Assembly (NCBI GenBank): GCA_021784895.1
Contig: JAJYHG010000152.1
Coordinates: 1-64,000, forward strand
Source of the DNA: Actinomycetes bacterium
Lineage (GTDB): Bacteria; Actinomycetota; Thermoleophilia; Solirubrobacterales; Solirubrobacteraceae
Reading direction: 5' to 3'
Length of the DNA: 64,000 nucleotides
Part shown: positions 1-8,257 of the stretch, piece after piece
How the letters are laid out: the number at the start of each line of letters is the position of its first letter
Numbering within the stretch: position 1 is the stretch's first letter
Notes under the pieces: generated by a model
Told to the model about the DNA's origin: nothing
The model's database searches: none
Seen by the model: the letters and a program-made list of their open reading frames with translations, nothing else
Program-made: the position numbers and the translations under genes

Positions 1-77
1 CCTGTGAACAAATGCAATCGCACCAGGTCAGCTGGACGGGACGACACGACGATCGGGACGAAGCGGGTGTCGGCCGT

Positions 78-1286
78 TCAGGTGCCGGGGATATCTACCT
101 GATGCCATTGGTGGCCGCCGTCGGTGGTGCGCCATAGCGTGTTGGTCGATGCCTCCGGATCCTGTTGGACGATCCAGCCGATGTTGTCGGAGGGGAACAC
201 TACGACCGGCGGTGTCGGCGAGCCGAAGCTGTAGAACAGGGCTGGGAAGGTGTGGTTGGTCGTGATCGTGTGCCACGTCCGGCCGGCGTCATCTGTGACC
301 AGGATCCGGTTTCCATACACCAGGCGCCAGCTTCGCGCGGTGAGCGTATCGACAAGCCACGGTTTGCCTGGTCCTGGTGGCACCACCGGACTCCAATCGC
401 TGCCCGCGTCCGTTGTGCGGTACACGATGGTCCTGGTGCCGACGCGCTGATCGACTGTGTAACCGACCGCGCCGAATCGACCGTTGATAGTCGGCTGGCC
501 CGCAAACATGGCTCCGTAGCCGGCCTGCGGCGGCGGACCGACGTCCCGCGGTGGCACAGCCACCGTTCGCCGGATCCACCTGCGGCCACCGTTCTCGGTC
601 TCATACAGCGGCGCGACACCTGCCGCGGTCCCAAAGGCCGCCCAGCCAACGTTCGCCGTGGTGAACTCGATGTTCTTGTCACCCCCGAACGGAAGCGCCG
701 CCGGCGAAAACGAATGGGGAGACGTCCGAGACACGACCTGCCAGCTACGAGCCCCATCAATGGTGCGATACAGCGTCACGCTCTCGCTGCCGGCCGCAGC
801 CCCAATCGCGGCACACCACCCGTGGCTCACGGATACGAAGTCGAGCGCGCACGAAGGCGGCTTGGGTCCGAGCACCCGCCACTTCCTGCCCCCGTCGGTG
901 GTCGCGATCACCGATTGCGGAGCTTCCGCGCCCAGTCCGCCGTACCAGACCCAGGCATCATCGGCATTCAGCGCGAACAACCCGTTGATCCAGTGCTTTG
1001 CGCCCTGGACGCTCAGCCCAGGCGGAGTGACATCCGACCAGCGCACTCCACCATCGGTGCTCAGCTTGATCCCCTGCGCACCACCACCCGCAGCCGGACC
1101 GTATTCATCCTGGGTGAACACCCACACGGTGTCAGCGCCACGAACCCACGCTTCCTGCAAGCTTTGCGCTTCGGGCACGGCCGGCGAACCAACAGCGACC
1201 GTGCTGCCAGCAACCGCCAACAGCACCACCGCTGCGCCAAGACAAACAATCCGAGAGCGCGACCCCACAACCGCAGATTGCACCAC
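78..1286 (-). CDS. Secreted BNR/Ycf48-like beta-propeller protein
   Basis: About 402 residues. The N-terminus has a basic stretch followed by a hydrophobic run (IVCLGAAVVLLAVAG, roughly residues 13-27), which looks like a signal peptide or membrane anchor. The rest repeats a sialidase/Ycf48-type pattern: STDGGVRWSDV, ATTDGGRKWRVL, RTIDGARSWQVV, ETENGGRRWIRR, RTTDAGSDWSPV, TDDAGRTWHTI and TTDGGHQWHQV. That gives about seven Asp-box-like blades, as expected for a propeller. No catalytic sialidase residues are recognisable, so an enzymatic role is not claimed; a binding or structural role at the cell surface is inferred. The start used is a GTG with no strong ribosome site, so the true start may lie a few codons in. 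It stands alone, with no operon partner in view. Confidence 0.75.
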   Translation of the reverse strand: MVQSAVVGSRSRIVCLGAAVVLLAVAGSTVAVGSPAVPEAQSLQEAWVRGADTVWVFTQDEYGPAAGGGAQGIKLSTDGGVRWSDVTPPGLSVQGAKHWINGLFALNADDAWVWYGGLGAEAPQSVIATTDGGRKWRVLGPKPPSCALDFVSVSHGWCAAIGAAAGSESVTLYRTIDGARSWQVVSRTSPHSFSPAALPFGGDKNIEFTTANVGWAAFGTAAGVAPLYETENGGRRWIRRTVAVPPRDVGPPPQAGYGAMFAGQPTINGRFGAVGYTVDQRVGTRTIVYRTTDAGSDWSPVVPPGPGKPWLVDTLTARSWRLVYGNRILVTDDAGRTWHTITTNHTFPALFYSFGSPTPPVVVFPSDNIGWIVQQDPEASTNTLWRTTDGGHQWHQVDIPGT

Positions 1287-1517
1287 ACAGCCGATCTGTG
1301 ACCATCACGGATCGTCGCCAAGGCGATCACGTTGATGCGCGCGGCCACAACTACCAAAGGAATAGTCGGCTGGCTGCTCGCTTGCCGCGAGCGAGGAGGT
1401 GCGCGCCTGGCGTTTGGGCGTCGCGACGCGGGATGCGGATGTAGGGGTTGCTTCGGCTAATCGCCATCGACGTTGTCCGCGGGGGCGCCGGGGGCGCGCG
1501 AGAATCTCTGGTGGATG

Positions 1518-1544
1518 TGTCGATGCTGCGTGTTCTCGTTCGAC
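1518..1544 (+). promoter_or_regulatory. ECF42-type promoter upstream of the yciI/sigma operon
   Basis: TGTCGA at 1518-1523, a 17-base spacer, then CGAC at 1541-1544, about 40 bases before the YciI start. Published work on the ECF42 sigma group gives a target motif of TGTCGA (-35) and CGA/TC (-10), and the next two genes are exactly an ECF42-type pair. Autoregulation is therefore a specific inference; the motif itself is directly visible. Confidence 0.6.
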
Positions 1545-1584
1545 GTTGTTGTAGAACACGTCCTATCAGCATGAGGAGGCAACA

Positions 1585-2010
1585 ATGAGGTTCATGGTCC
1601 TGGTTCCTGGTAGCCCGGAGTCTGAGGCGGGGGAGATCCCAAGCACGGAGCTGTTGGAGGCGATGACTAGCTACAACGAGGAGCTAGTGAAGGCGGGTGT
1701 CATGCTCGCTGCGGACGGTCTGCATCCGACCTCGCGGGGCGCGAAGGTGCGCTTTGAGGGGGGCGAGCGTCGGGTCATTGATGGGCCGTTCACCGAGGCC
1801 AAGGAGATCGTCGGGGGCTACTGGATCTGGGAGTGCTCCTCGCGCGAGGAGGCGCTTGAGTGGCTCAAGCGCGCACCGTTCGACGGCGGCACGGAGATCG
1901 AGTTGCGCCCGATCTTCGAGGCCGAGGACTTCGGCGATCAGCTCACTGCTGAGCTGCGCGAGCGCGAAGCGCGGATGCGGGAGCAGACCGCTGAGCGGGA
2001 CGTCGAGTAG
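1585..2010 (+). CDS. YciI/DGPF-domain protein, partner of an ECF42 sigma factor
   Basis: 141 residues, about the usual length for the family. It starts MRFMVLVPGS, carries the family core around VIDGPFTEAKEIVGGYWIW (the DGPF motif near residues 66-70), and ends in an acidic alpha-helical tail. The start is well supported by GAGGAGG 6-7 bases upstream. It is followed after 3 bases by the sigma factor gene, so the two are surely cotranscribed. DGPF/YciI proteins next to ECF42 sigma factors are a known conserved arrangement; their chemistry is not established, although the fold resembles small ferredoxin-like enzymes and sensors. No regulatory role for this protein can be read from the sequence alone. 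Confidence 0.88.
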   Translation: MRFMVLVPGSPESEAGEIPSTELLEAMTSYNEELVKAGVMLAADGLHPTSRGAKVRFEGGERRVIDGPFTEAKEIVGGYWIWECSSREEALEWLKRAPFDGGTEIELRPIFEAEDFGDQLTAELREREARMREQTAERDVE

Positions 2011-2013
2011 ACG

Positions 2014-3273
2014 ATGTTGGCGTCGGCCACCCAGCGGACGATCGATGCCGTCTGGCGGATGGAGTCAGCCCGGCTGATCGCCGGGCTGACTCGCATCGTG
2101 CGCGACGTGTCGGTCGCTGAGGACCTGGCGCAGGACGCGTTGGTCGCCGCCTTGGAGCAGTGGCCACGGTCGGGCATCCCGGATAACCCCGCGGCGTGGT
2201 TGATGACCGCCGCTAAGCGTCGAGGCATCGATGCGCTGCGCCGCCAGGTCAAGCTGGAACGCAAGCAGGAGCTAATCGCTCGCGAGCTGGAACTTCTGCA
2301 GCAGCTCGACCGTGACGACCTCTTCGCACAGATCGACGATGTACAGGACGACGTTCTGCGCCTGATCTTCATGACCTGCCACCCGGTCCTGTCCCGTGAC
2401 GCGCGCGTCGCGTTGACGCTGCGGCTGCTTGGCGGCCTATCGACGCCAGAGATCGCACGCGCATTCCTGATCGGCGAGGGAACCGTCGCGCAGCGGATCG
2501 TGCGCGCGAAGCGAACGCTGTCCGCAGCGCGCGTGCCGTTCGAGATCCCTGCCCGCGACGAGCTTGCCGACCGACTGCCCGCGGTGCTCGAGGTTATCTA
2601 CCTCGTCTTCAACGAAGGCTACGCCGCCACCGCCGGCGAGCACTGGATCCGCCCGGAGCTCTGCCGGGACGCGCTGCGCCTCGGGCGCATCCTCGCCGCG
2701 CTCATGCCCCGCAACGGCGAGGCCCATGGTCTGCTGGCCCTGATGGAGCTCCAAGCCTCCCGGCTGCCGGCACGCGTCGGAGCAGGCGGTGAGCCGGTGC
2801 TGCTCGCCGACCAGGATCGCGCGCTCTGGGATCACCTGCTCGTCGCGCGTGGCCTTGCCGGCCTGCGCCGCGCCGAGGAGCTCAGCGACGCACTGGGCCC
2901 ATACACGCTACAGGCCGCTATCGCCGCCTGCCACGCCCGCGCAGGCAGCCTCCAGGAGACCGACTGGCCACGGATCGTCGCGCTCTACGACGCACTGGCC
3001 GCGCTCACCGGCTCCCCCGTTGTCGAGCTCAACCGTGCCGTAGCGGTATCCAGAGCGTACGGTCCCGTGGCCGGGCTCGAGCTCGTCGACGCGCTGGCTG
3101 ACGAACCCGCGCTGCGCGACTACCACCTCCTGCCAAGCATCCGTGGCGACCTCTACGCCCGTCTGGGGCGCCAGGCGCAGGCACGCGAGCAGTTCGCGCT
3201 GGCGGCCAGCCTCTGCGCAAACGACCGGGAACGCAAACTGCTGCTCGCGCGAGCAGCCTCCACCAAAACATGA
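2014..3273 (+). CDS. ECF sigma factor of the ECF42 group with C-terminal TPR-like extension
   Basis: 419 residues, about twice a minimal ECF sigma. Residues ~15-85 form the sigma2 region (VAEDLAQDALVAALEQWP, NPAAWLMTAAKRRGIDALRR). Residues ~115-165 form sigma4 with its helix-turn-helix (LLGGLSTPEIARAFLIGEGTV, QRIVRAKRTL). From ~190 onward is the long extension typical of this group (YLVFNEGYAATAGEHW, RNGEAHGLLALMELQASR, YDALAALTGSPVVELNRAVAV, LLPSIRGDLYARLGR), predicted to be helical repeats. ECF42 proteins have no separate anti-sigma factor; the extension is reported to be needed for activity. It follows the YciI gene by 3 bases. Confidence 0.92.
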   Translation: MLASATQRTIDAVWRMESARLIAGLTRIVRDVSVAEDLAQDALVAALEQWPRSGIPDNPAAWLMTAAKRRGIDALRRQVKLERKQELIARELELLQQLDRDDLFAQIDDVQDDVLRLIFMTCHPVLSRDARVALTLRLLGGLSTPEIARAFLIGEGTVAQRIVRAKRTLSAARVPFEIPARDELADRLPAVLEVIYLVFNEGYAATAGEHWIRPELCRDALRLGRILAALMPRNGEAHGLLALMELQASRLPARVGAGGEPVLLADQDRALWDHLLVARGLAGLRRAEELSDALGPYTLQAAIAACHARAGSLQETDWPRIVALYDALAALTGSPVVELNRAVAVSRAYGPVAGLELVDALADEPALRDYHLLPSIRGDLYARLGRQAQAREQFALAASLCANDRERKLLLARAASTKT

Positions 3274-3511
3274 AACCCGGGCGACGGCGCCGCGCAGCAG
3301 ACACGGCTCCAGCTGCCGACCACGTTGCGATATCCCGCTCGGTCTGATCCACCGCCAGCACTCCGCGGGAGCATGCGCTCCGACATACGGGATACCGCGA
3401 GCCGTCGCCCTCTCCGCGCATCTCAGGACTTTCGGCCGCGCGTCCGAGATGCCCGTGCCCGTAGAGGAGCGGGACCGCCGCGTCGCCCCCGCGTCCTGGG
3501 AATCGGGGAGA

Positions 3512-3922
3512 ATGGCGAGGATGAGCCGTCGCGCAGCAGTGTCGTTGATGGTGGTCGTGTTCTTGGTGCTGGGGCTGGGAGAAGCCAGCGCCAGCACCTC
3601 GTGGCCTTTGCGGTCAAATCCAGTGAGTTCGGCGCTTGGATGGTTCCAGGCGATCAACGCCCACGACCGGGGGCGCCTGCTGTATTGCGTGGCCCCGAGC
3701 GCTCGGAAACAGATGGCCTGGGCGCAGCCGTCACGCACATGGCCGAAGTTCAAGGCCTTGGACTGCAGTCGCATCAGCGTGGGCGCGACCCGCGCCCATC
3801 TTCGCTGTACGTTCAAGGAACTAGGGCCCCTGGCCGTTGTGGGAAATCGGGACAGCTTCTGGGACCTCTACCTACGCCGCGTCAAGCGGGCGTGGCTGAT
3901 CACGGGTTACGGGCAGGGATAG
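3512..3922 (+). CDS. Small secreted hypothetical protein
   Basis: 136 residues. The N-terminus (MARMSRRAAVSLMVVVFLVLGLGEASAS) is a clear signal peptide with likely cleavage after ASA. The mature part is about 110 residues, mixed in composition, with three Cys (LLYCVAPSA, LDCSRISV, LRCTFKE) and a C-terminal WLITGYGQG. Family not recognised; the shape resembles small exported NTF2-like proteins (GWFQAINAHDRGRLLYC), which is a guess. The second ATG at 3521 has the better spacing from GGGGAG (3505-3510) and may be the real start. It is probably monocistronic. Confidence 0.55.
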   Translation: MARMSRRAAVSLMVVVFLVLGLGEASASTSWPLRSNPVSSALGWFQAINAHDRGRLLYCVAPSARKQMAWAQPSRTWPKFKALDCSRISVGATRAHLRCTFKELGPLAVVGNRDSFWDLYLRRVKRAWLITGYGQG

Positions 3923-4056
3923 CCAGCGCTGTCCGCTTTCCCGCGGCCGACGACGAGTTCTCTCCACCCGTAGCGGTTCCATCGCCCTAGCCGCGCGCGT
4001 TGCAGGCTTCTTGGGGTCGCCGGGAAGGTGCCCGTCGCGATGCGAGAGCAGGTCTG

Positions 4057-4455
4057 TCAGCCGTGCGTCGGCACGACCACTCGCGCATCGACAGTGCGCC
4101 ACCGCTGATCGAAGGTCCAGATTACGTCGGCGCCGATCAGGTTGGCGACTGCCAAGGAGATTGCGTCGGGCAGGCTGAGCGCCCGGTGACTGGCGCGCAT
4201 CGCAGCTGCGTCATCGGCAATCGCGGCTGTAACCGGGACCGTCTCGCAACCATCGACAAAATCGCGGGCACCGGTGAGCCGACCGCCTCCCGCTGCGGAC
4301 GGGCCGACCAGGATCTCCGCACGTGAGGTCGCGGCCAAGACAAGCTCATCCTCGGCCGCCGAAGCGAGCGCGTTCGCTGCCGCCTGGTGGTGCACGTCGC
4401 TGACGGAGAGAGCAGCGATCCCGACGCTCGCGTCGAGGACGATCAGCCGCGCCAA
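4057..4455 (-). CDS. VapC-like PIN-domain ribonuclease toxin
   Basis: 132 residues, the usual PIN length. The acidic catalytic positions are visible: IVLDASVGIAAL (first Asp), SRAEILVG (Glu), LPDAISLAVANLIGADVIWTFDQRW (late Asp residues). VapC toxins cut RNA, often tRNA or rRNA, in a metal-dependent way and are held inactive by the cognate antitoxin. The gene starts inside the last codons of the upstream antitoxin gene (13-base overlap), which supports translational coupling. The N-terminal MARLIVLDAS looks complete. Confidence 0.88.
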   Translation of the reverse strand: MARLIVLDASVGIAALSVSDVHHQAAANALASAAEDELVLAATSRAEILVGPSAAGGGRLTGARDFVDGCETVPVTAAIADDAAAMRASHRALSLPDAISLAVANLIGADVIWTFDQRWRTVDARVVVPTHG

Positions 4456-4703
4456 CCCGAGCGAACGTCGTCGAGGTAGCCGGGGGGGTAGACGGACTGA
4501 TCGAGTGAGCCGATTGCCGATAGCAGCCGCGCCCGGCGGGCCGCGCGCTCAGCCTGACCCGAGGGCGCCCCGAGCAGCTCGTGCCGAACCGCTGTACGGA
4601 TCAGTTCGGCCTCGCTCGTTCCACGGTCCTTTGCCGCGACCTTGAGCTCCTGGTGTAGCTCGTCTGGGAGATAAACCGTCGTCTTCACCACGCACCACAG
4701 CAT
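4443..4703 (-). CDS. VapB-like ribbon-helix-helix antitoxin
   Basis: 86 residues at most. KTTVYLPDELHQELKVAAKDRGTSEAELIRTAV is a ribbon-helix-helix DNA-binding segment; the C-terminal part with VYPPGYLDDVRSGWRG is probably the toxin-binding tail. Relatives usually begin M/V-KTTVYLP, so the GTG at 4688 may be the true start rather than the ATG at 4703. It overlaps the PIN toxin gene by 13 bases. An 11-base palindrome lies just upstream and is a candidate autoregulatory operator. Confidence 0.85.
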   Translation of the reverse strand: MLWCVVKTTVYLPDELHQELKVAAKDRGTSEAELIRTAVRHELLGAPSGQAERAARRARLLSAIGSLDQSVYPPGYLDDVRSGWRG

Positions 4704-4707
4704 ACCC

Positions 4708-4718
4708 TACGTGACGTA
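4708..4718. promoter_or_regulatory. Palindrome upstream of vapB-like gene, candidate operator
   Basis: TACGTGACGTA is an inverted repeat of five bases around one centre base, 5 bases upstream of the antitoxin start. RHH antitoxins commonly bind such palindromes to repress their own operon. The palindrome is seen; the role is inferred. Confidence 0.4.
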
Positions 4719-4934
4719 TGGCAACCTTGGCTTCCGGCCCGCCTTGCTGGCCGCGCGAAGTGCGCATCTCGGCGCATCGGGCAAGACACCTTCGCCGGGG
4801 CGAATGCGGGTGAGTGGGGTGTCGGTTGTTGGGGGACCGCGGCGATGCTTAGCAGGACCCGGAAGCGAAAGACGGGCCGGAATGCTGGGGCGCTACGACC
4901 AACGAGTCCTTGATCCGTGGCTTAATCCCGGGGT

Positions 4935-5762
4935 ATGCGGTACGTGCAAGACGAGTGGTTCACGGCCCCTGACGACCTCGACACTGTGCTGTGGAGATAC
5001 ATCAGCTTCACGAAGCTCGTCTCGCTGCTTGACACCCGGTCGCTGTTCTTCGCGCGGGCCGATACTTTGGGCGACCCATTTGAGGGATCCATCACGCGCG
5101 CGAGTCGTGAGGCCCGGAACGAAGCCCGCGCTGACGCAGATCCCGACGACGAGCTGTACGTCTCCATGATGTACCGATGGATCCGACTTCACACTTTTGT
5201 GAACTGCTGGAACCGCGGCGATGTCGAGGGTGCGGCCCTCTGGGGGCTGTATGTGCCGCCGGAGGGCGGGGTAGCCATCAAGTCATCATTTAGGCGTCTG
5301 ACGAGAAGCTTCGGAGCCGCTCGGGGAGTCACGCGCAACTCGCATGAAGACGGCTCGTTTCTCATGGGCGACGGGGTCTACGACGGCCAGGTGCGCTACG
5401 TCGACTATGACCGAGACCTCATACCCGAGCATATGAGCCTGCCGCAATTCGTCCATAAGCGACGGAGCTTTGAGTTTGAGAACGAGGTTCGTGCGCTCTT
5501 CCAGCGATTCCCTCCGCCCAAGTCGCGGGACGAACATAAGGTGTCGTTCGACATCCAAGGGACAGCAACAACCGTCGGCGAGGAGGAGAACCTACCCGCC
5601 GGAGAACTCGTGCGCGTGAGTCTCAGCACGCTGATAGACGCAATCCACGTCTCCCCAGTCGCGCCGCCGTGGTTCGCGGATCTGGTGCGCTCCGTCTGCG
5701 CACGCTACAGGCTTGACAAGCCGGTCGTGCAGTCGAGCCTTGCAGATGAGCCCGTGTATTGA
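4935..5762 (+). CDS. DUF2971 family protein
   Basis: 275 residues. Family features: LWRYISFTKLVSLLDTRSLFFARADTLGDPFEGS near the N-terminus, FVNCWNRGDVEGAALWGLY in the middle, and FVHKRRSFEFENEVRALFQ near residue 180. These match the DUF2971 pattern (an FxR...DPFE... CW...E...W layout). The molecular function is unknown; members are often found in accessory regions near restriction or toxin genes. No membrane segment is seen. It stands alone just downstream of the VapBC-like module, with opposite orientation. Confidence 0.85.
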   Translation: MRYVQDEWFTAPDDLDTVLWRYISFTKLVSLLDTRSLFFARADTLGDPFEGSITRASREARNEARADADPDDELYVSMMYRWIRLHTFVNCWNRGDVEGAALWGLYVPPEGGVAIKSSFRRLTRSFGAARGVTRNSHEDGSFLMGDGVYDGQVRYVDYDRDLIPEHMSLPQFVHKRRSFEFENEVRALFQRFPPPKSRDEHKVSFDIQGTATTVGEEENLPAGELVRVSLSTLIDAIHVSPVAPPWFADLVRSVCARYRLDKPVVQSSLADEPVY

Positions 5763-6415
5763 GGGGGCGCCGCGATCGCTTCGACCGATGCCGGCCACGC
5801 TGAGCGCGATCACAATGGCGATGGAGGAGTTACGCCTGGAGGAGTCACCCGCGCTTGCCTCAAAGCAGGTCCGTGCCAGAGTCGGGGTAGACACCTCGTA
5901 TTCGCCAAATCCCTGACGCGCGCCTGGTCGCCAATGCGCTAGCCAGGCGAGCGCAGTCTGAATCGTGGAAGCGATAGCGATCGCCAACCCCTACTAGCCG
6001 CGCAAAGCGGATCGGCGAGCAGCGCGCGTCGAGATTCCCCTACAAGCGTCACGGGAGCTTCGCGACCACGGCGTTCCGCCCTATGGGAGCGGCGTGCGGG
6101 TCAGCCGAGTTCGATCCGATCGCGGGTGCGTGTCTCCGCGTGGTATGACTCCAGCTCGGGCTCGGAGTTCGCTTTGACGCATGCGGCTGGCGCATCCGGC
6201 TCTCGCGTTGATCGAGTTGAGCATGGTGCGCGTGGTGCGCTCCCAGAGCCCGGTGCTCAGCTTCAGCCTGGAGCGTGAGCTGGTCCTCGGGCTGGCTGGC
6301 ACCTTGATAGTGGTCGAAGTGATACCCGCTTCACACGGCCGGTGCGGTTTGCGGCCGGTCGCGTCGCTGGTCGGTGTTCGTGACGGATTTCGGGTTCGGG
6401 GACGATAAGCAGGTC
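5763..6415. other. Intergenic stretch carrying the first copy of a dispersed repeat
   Basis: No convincing gene on either strand. It contains the upstream copy of the diverged ~92-bp repeat at 5901-5992, listed separately, and otherwise only short open frames lacking ribosome sites or family similarity. Confidence 0.6.
5901..5992 (+). repeat. Diverged ~92-bp direct repeat, copy 1
   Basis: Aligns with 8034-8124. Shared blocks: CGCCAAATCC, then GTCGCCA, GTCTGAATC and the longest, AAGCGATAGCGATCGCC (17 identical bases). Copy 1 lies upstream of the ECF sigma operon (6416-7901) and copy 2 downstream of it, in the same orientation. Confidence 0.65.
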
Positions 6416-6991
6416 ATGGAGCGTGTTTTGAGCGATGCGGAGCTGCTTGTCCAGTCGGTAGCCGAGCCACGCTGGTTCGGCGAGATATATGAGCGTCACG
6501 GTGTGCCCGTCCGCCGGTACGTCGTGCGCCGCGTCGGTTTGGCGGACGCTGAGGATCTCACGGCCGAGGTGTTCATCAAGGCATTTGGTGTCCGCGACCG
6601 CTACCGCCCGGTGTATTCCAGTGCGCTGCCGTGGCTTCTGGGAATCGCTAACCATGTCGTCGGCGATCACCGCCGCGCCGAACAGCGACGGCTGCATGCG
6701 CTTGAACGGCTCAGTCGCGAACGGCCCGCGAGCCCGACGCCAGCCGCCGGTCTTCTTCCGGGCACGCTCAAAGCGTTGCGCGCTTTGAAGCCGGTGGACC
6801 GCGACACGCTGCTGTTGATGGTATGGGGCGAGCTAACTCGAGATGAGGTCGCCTACGCACTCGCAGTCCCGGTCGGGACGGTCAACTCGAGGATCGCGCG
6901 CGCCCGAAAACGTCTGGCAGCAGAACTAGCACCGACAAGGACCCGGAGAACTACTGGACTGAATGGAGAGACACATGGCGAGGTTGTTTGA
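6416..6991 (+). CDS. ECF RNA polymerase sigma factor
   Basis: About 191 residues from the ATG at 6416; an in-frame GTG at 6374 would add 14 residues but has no ribosome site. Sigma2: FGEIYERHGVPVRRYVVRRV, AEDLTAEVFIKAF, LPWLLGIANHVVGDHRR. Sigma4: LKPVDRDTLLLMVWGELTRDEVAYALAVPVGTVNSRIARARKRL. A canonical ECF sigma factor without C-terminal extension. Its 3' end overlaps the next gene, which encodes a membrane-anchored protein, so the pair looks like a sigma factor with its partner. It is flanked by the two copies of a 92-bp repeat. Confidence 0.9.
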   Translation: MERVLSDAELLVQSVAEPRWFGEIYERHGVPVRRYVVRRVGLADAEDLTAEVFIKAFGVRDRYRPVYSSALPWLLGIANHVVGDHRRAEQRRLHALERLSRERPASPTPAAGLLPGTLKALRALKPVDRDTLLLMVWGELTRDEVAYALAVPVGTVNSRIARARKRLAAELAPTRTRRTTGLNGETHGEVV

Positions 6992-7901
6992 GCTTTTGCT
7001 CGAGGCCCGTGACCTGGGCGTCGGCATCTCTCCCGAGAGTGGCGATCTAAGCGATCTCCGGATTCGCGCTCGTCTCGCGAACACGATCAACCCTACCGGC
7101 CGTCAGTCGCGTGGACGGTGGCCCAGACGGTTCAGGCTGACTCCCGCGGCCGTCGTGATCGTGTGCGCGCTGACAGCAGCGACCGCGACCGCCGCCGTTC
7201 TTGGCGGGCCTGTCACGAGCTTGTTTCGCGCCAACCCAGAAGCGACCGGGCCCGACCGGCTGTTCCTTCAACAAATCGGACACGTCGCCCCGTCCTCTGT
7301 TGGACTGGTGGCGCAGAAGAGCGTGCCTGCCTACGGGCATGTGCAGTTCTGGGCAGCGCACACAACTCGTGCAGGCGGGTTCTGCTTTGCGCTGAAGCTC
7401 CCTGACGGCGCCTGGGCCAACGATCCGGCAGAGAGCCAGGCCGCGCTCACCCAGGCCGGTTCCATGGGTGGCACCGTCCCCGGCTGTTTCACCACCCGCC
7501 GTCAAGCCAGCATCAAATACCGGGAGCCTGCCGCCTCACTGGAAGCTTGGACAGCTGACGTCAAGAGCAACAACGGGAAGTACTGGACGATCTACTACGG
7601 CTATGTGGAGGCGCGAGGCAAGCCCACCACCGTCCGAGACGCGCGCACAGGCTACAGCGCGCGCGTCAACCGACACGGCTACTACATCCTCGTCGACCCC
7701 ACCCCGACCATCGCCAAAGCCGGTCTCGGGCCCGCCGGCAGCAGCACCCTATGCGAAGGCTGCGACCTCGGTGAGCTCCAAGTCCTCAACGCCGCCGGCG
7801 CTCAGCTGTCCCCCAACTACACCGCCCGGCGCAGCCAGCATCCAGCTCGCCCGAGCAGCGGCAGCGGCTCAGCCGGTGCCGCCAGCGGCAGCAGCAGCTG
7901 A
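6975..7901 (+). CDS. Single-pass membrane protein cotranscribed with ECF sigma factor
   Basis: 308 residues. Residues 1-50 are cytosolic and charged. A membrane segment follows near residues 55-75 (AAVVIVCALTAATATAAVLGG), then an extracytoplasmic domain with Cys residues (GGFCFALK, TVPGCFTT, LCEGCDLGEL) and a Ser/Gly-rich tail. The layout (short cytosolic part, one membrane helix, outer domain) matches membrane partners of ECF sigma factors, but no zinc-binding anti-sigma HxxxCxxC motif is seen, so an anti-sigma role is inference. Start at 6975 chosen because GGAGAG lies 4 bases before it; the ATG at 6963 is also in frame. It overlaps the sigma gene by 17 bases. Confidence 0.7.
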   Translation: MARLFELLLEARDLGVGISPESGDLSDLRIRARLANTINPTGRQSRGRWPRRFRLTPAAVVIVCALTAATATAAVLGGPVTSLFRANPEATGPDRLFLQQIGHVAPSSVGLVAQKSVPAYGHVQFWAAHTTRAGGFCFALKLPDGAWANDPAESQAALTQAGSMGGTVPGCFTTRRQASIKYREPAASLEAWTADVKSNNGKYWTIYYGYVEARGKPTTVRDARTGYSARVNRHGYYILVDPTPTIAKAGLGPAGSSTLCEGCDLGELQVLNAAGAQLSPNYTARRSQHPARPSSGSGSAGAASGSSS

Positions 7902-8033
7902 GCGGCCCCGGACACCCGCCATCAGCACCGGCCACCCCACAACCCGCTGCGCCCAAGAAAGCCAGCAGCCTCTCCGCCGAGAGTCGCGCCACGACAGGAA
8001 AGCGCAACTACTCGCCATTTGCGATCTTCCGTC

Positions 8034-8124
8034 CTCGCCAAATCCGGAGCCGGCGCGTAGTCGCCATTCCAATAGCGAAGCGGTCGCGGTCTGAATCTCG
8101 AAAGCGATAGCGATCGCCCATCCC
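8034..8124 (+). repeat. Diverged ~92-bp direct repeat, copy 2
   Basis: Second copy of the repeat at 5901-5992, about 2.13 kb away. It contains the same AAGCGATAGCGATCGCC core and the preceding GTCTGAATC and GTCGCCA blocks. It lies between the intact ECF operon and the broken ECF gene. Confidence 0.65.
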
Positions 8125-8257
8125 CTGTGTTAGCGCGGCTGGTTCGCTCGGTAAGCGGTTGTTTTGCCAAGGGGCCAGAGCGGGACTCTCGTTTGCCGTG
8201 GACGGTTAGTTCAGCTGGGGCTGGTTTGTCACAGAATCCGCTCGGGAGTCAACTTGT

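Noticed and set aside
165-1301. Long plus-strand frame opposite the beta-propeller gene
   Set aside because: Arg-rich shadow without motifs; the minus-strand protein has clear repeats and a signal peptide.
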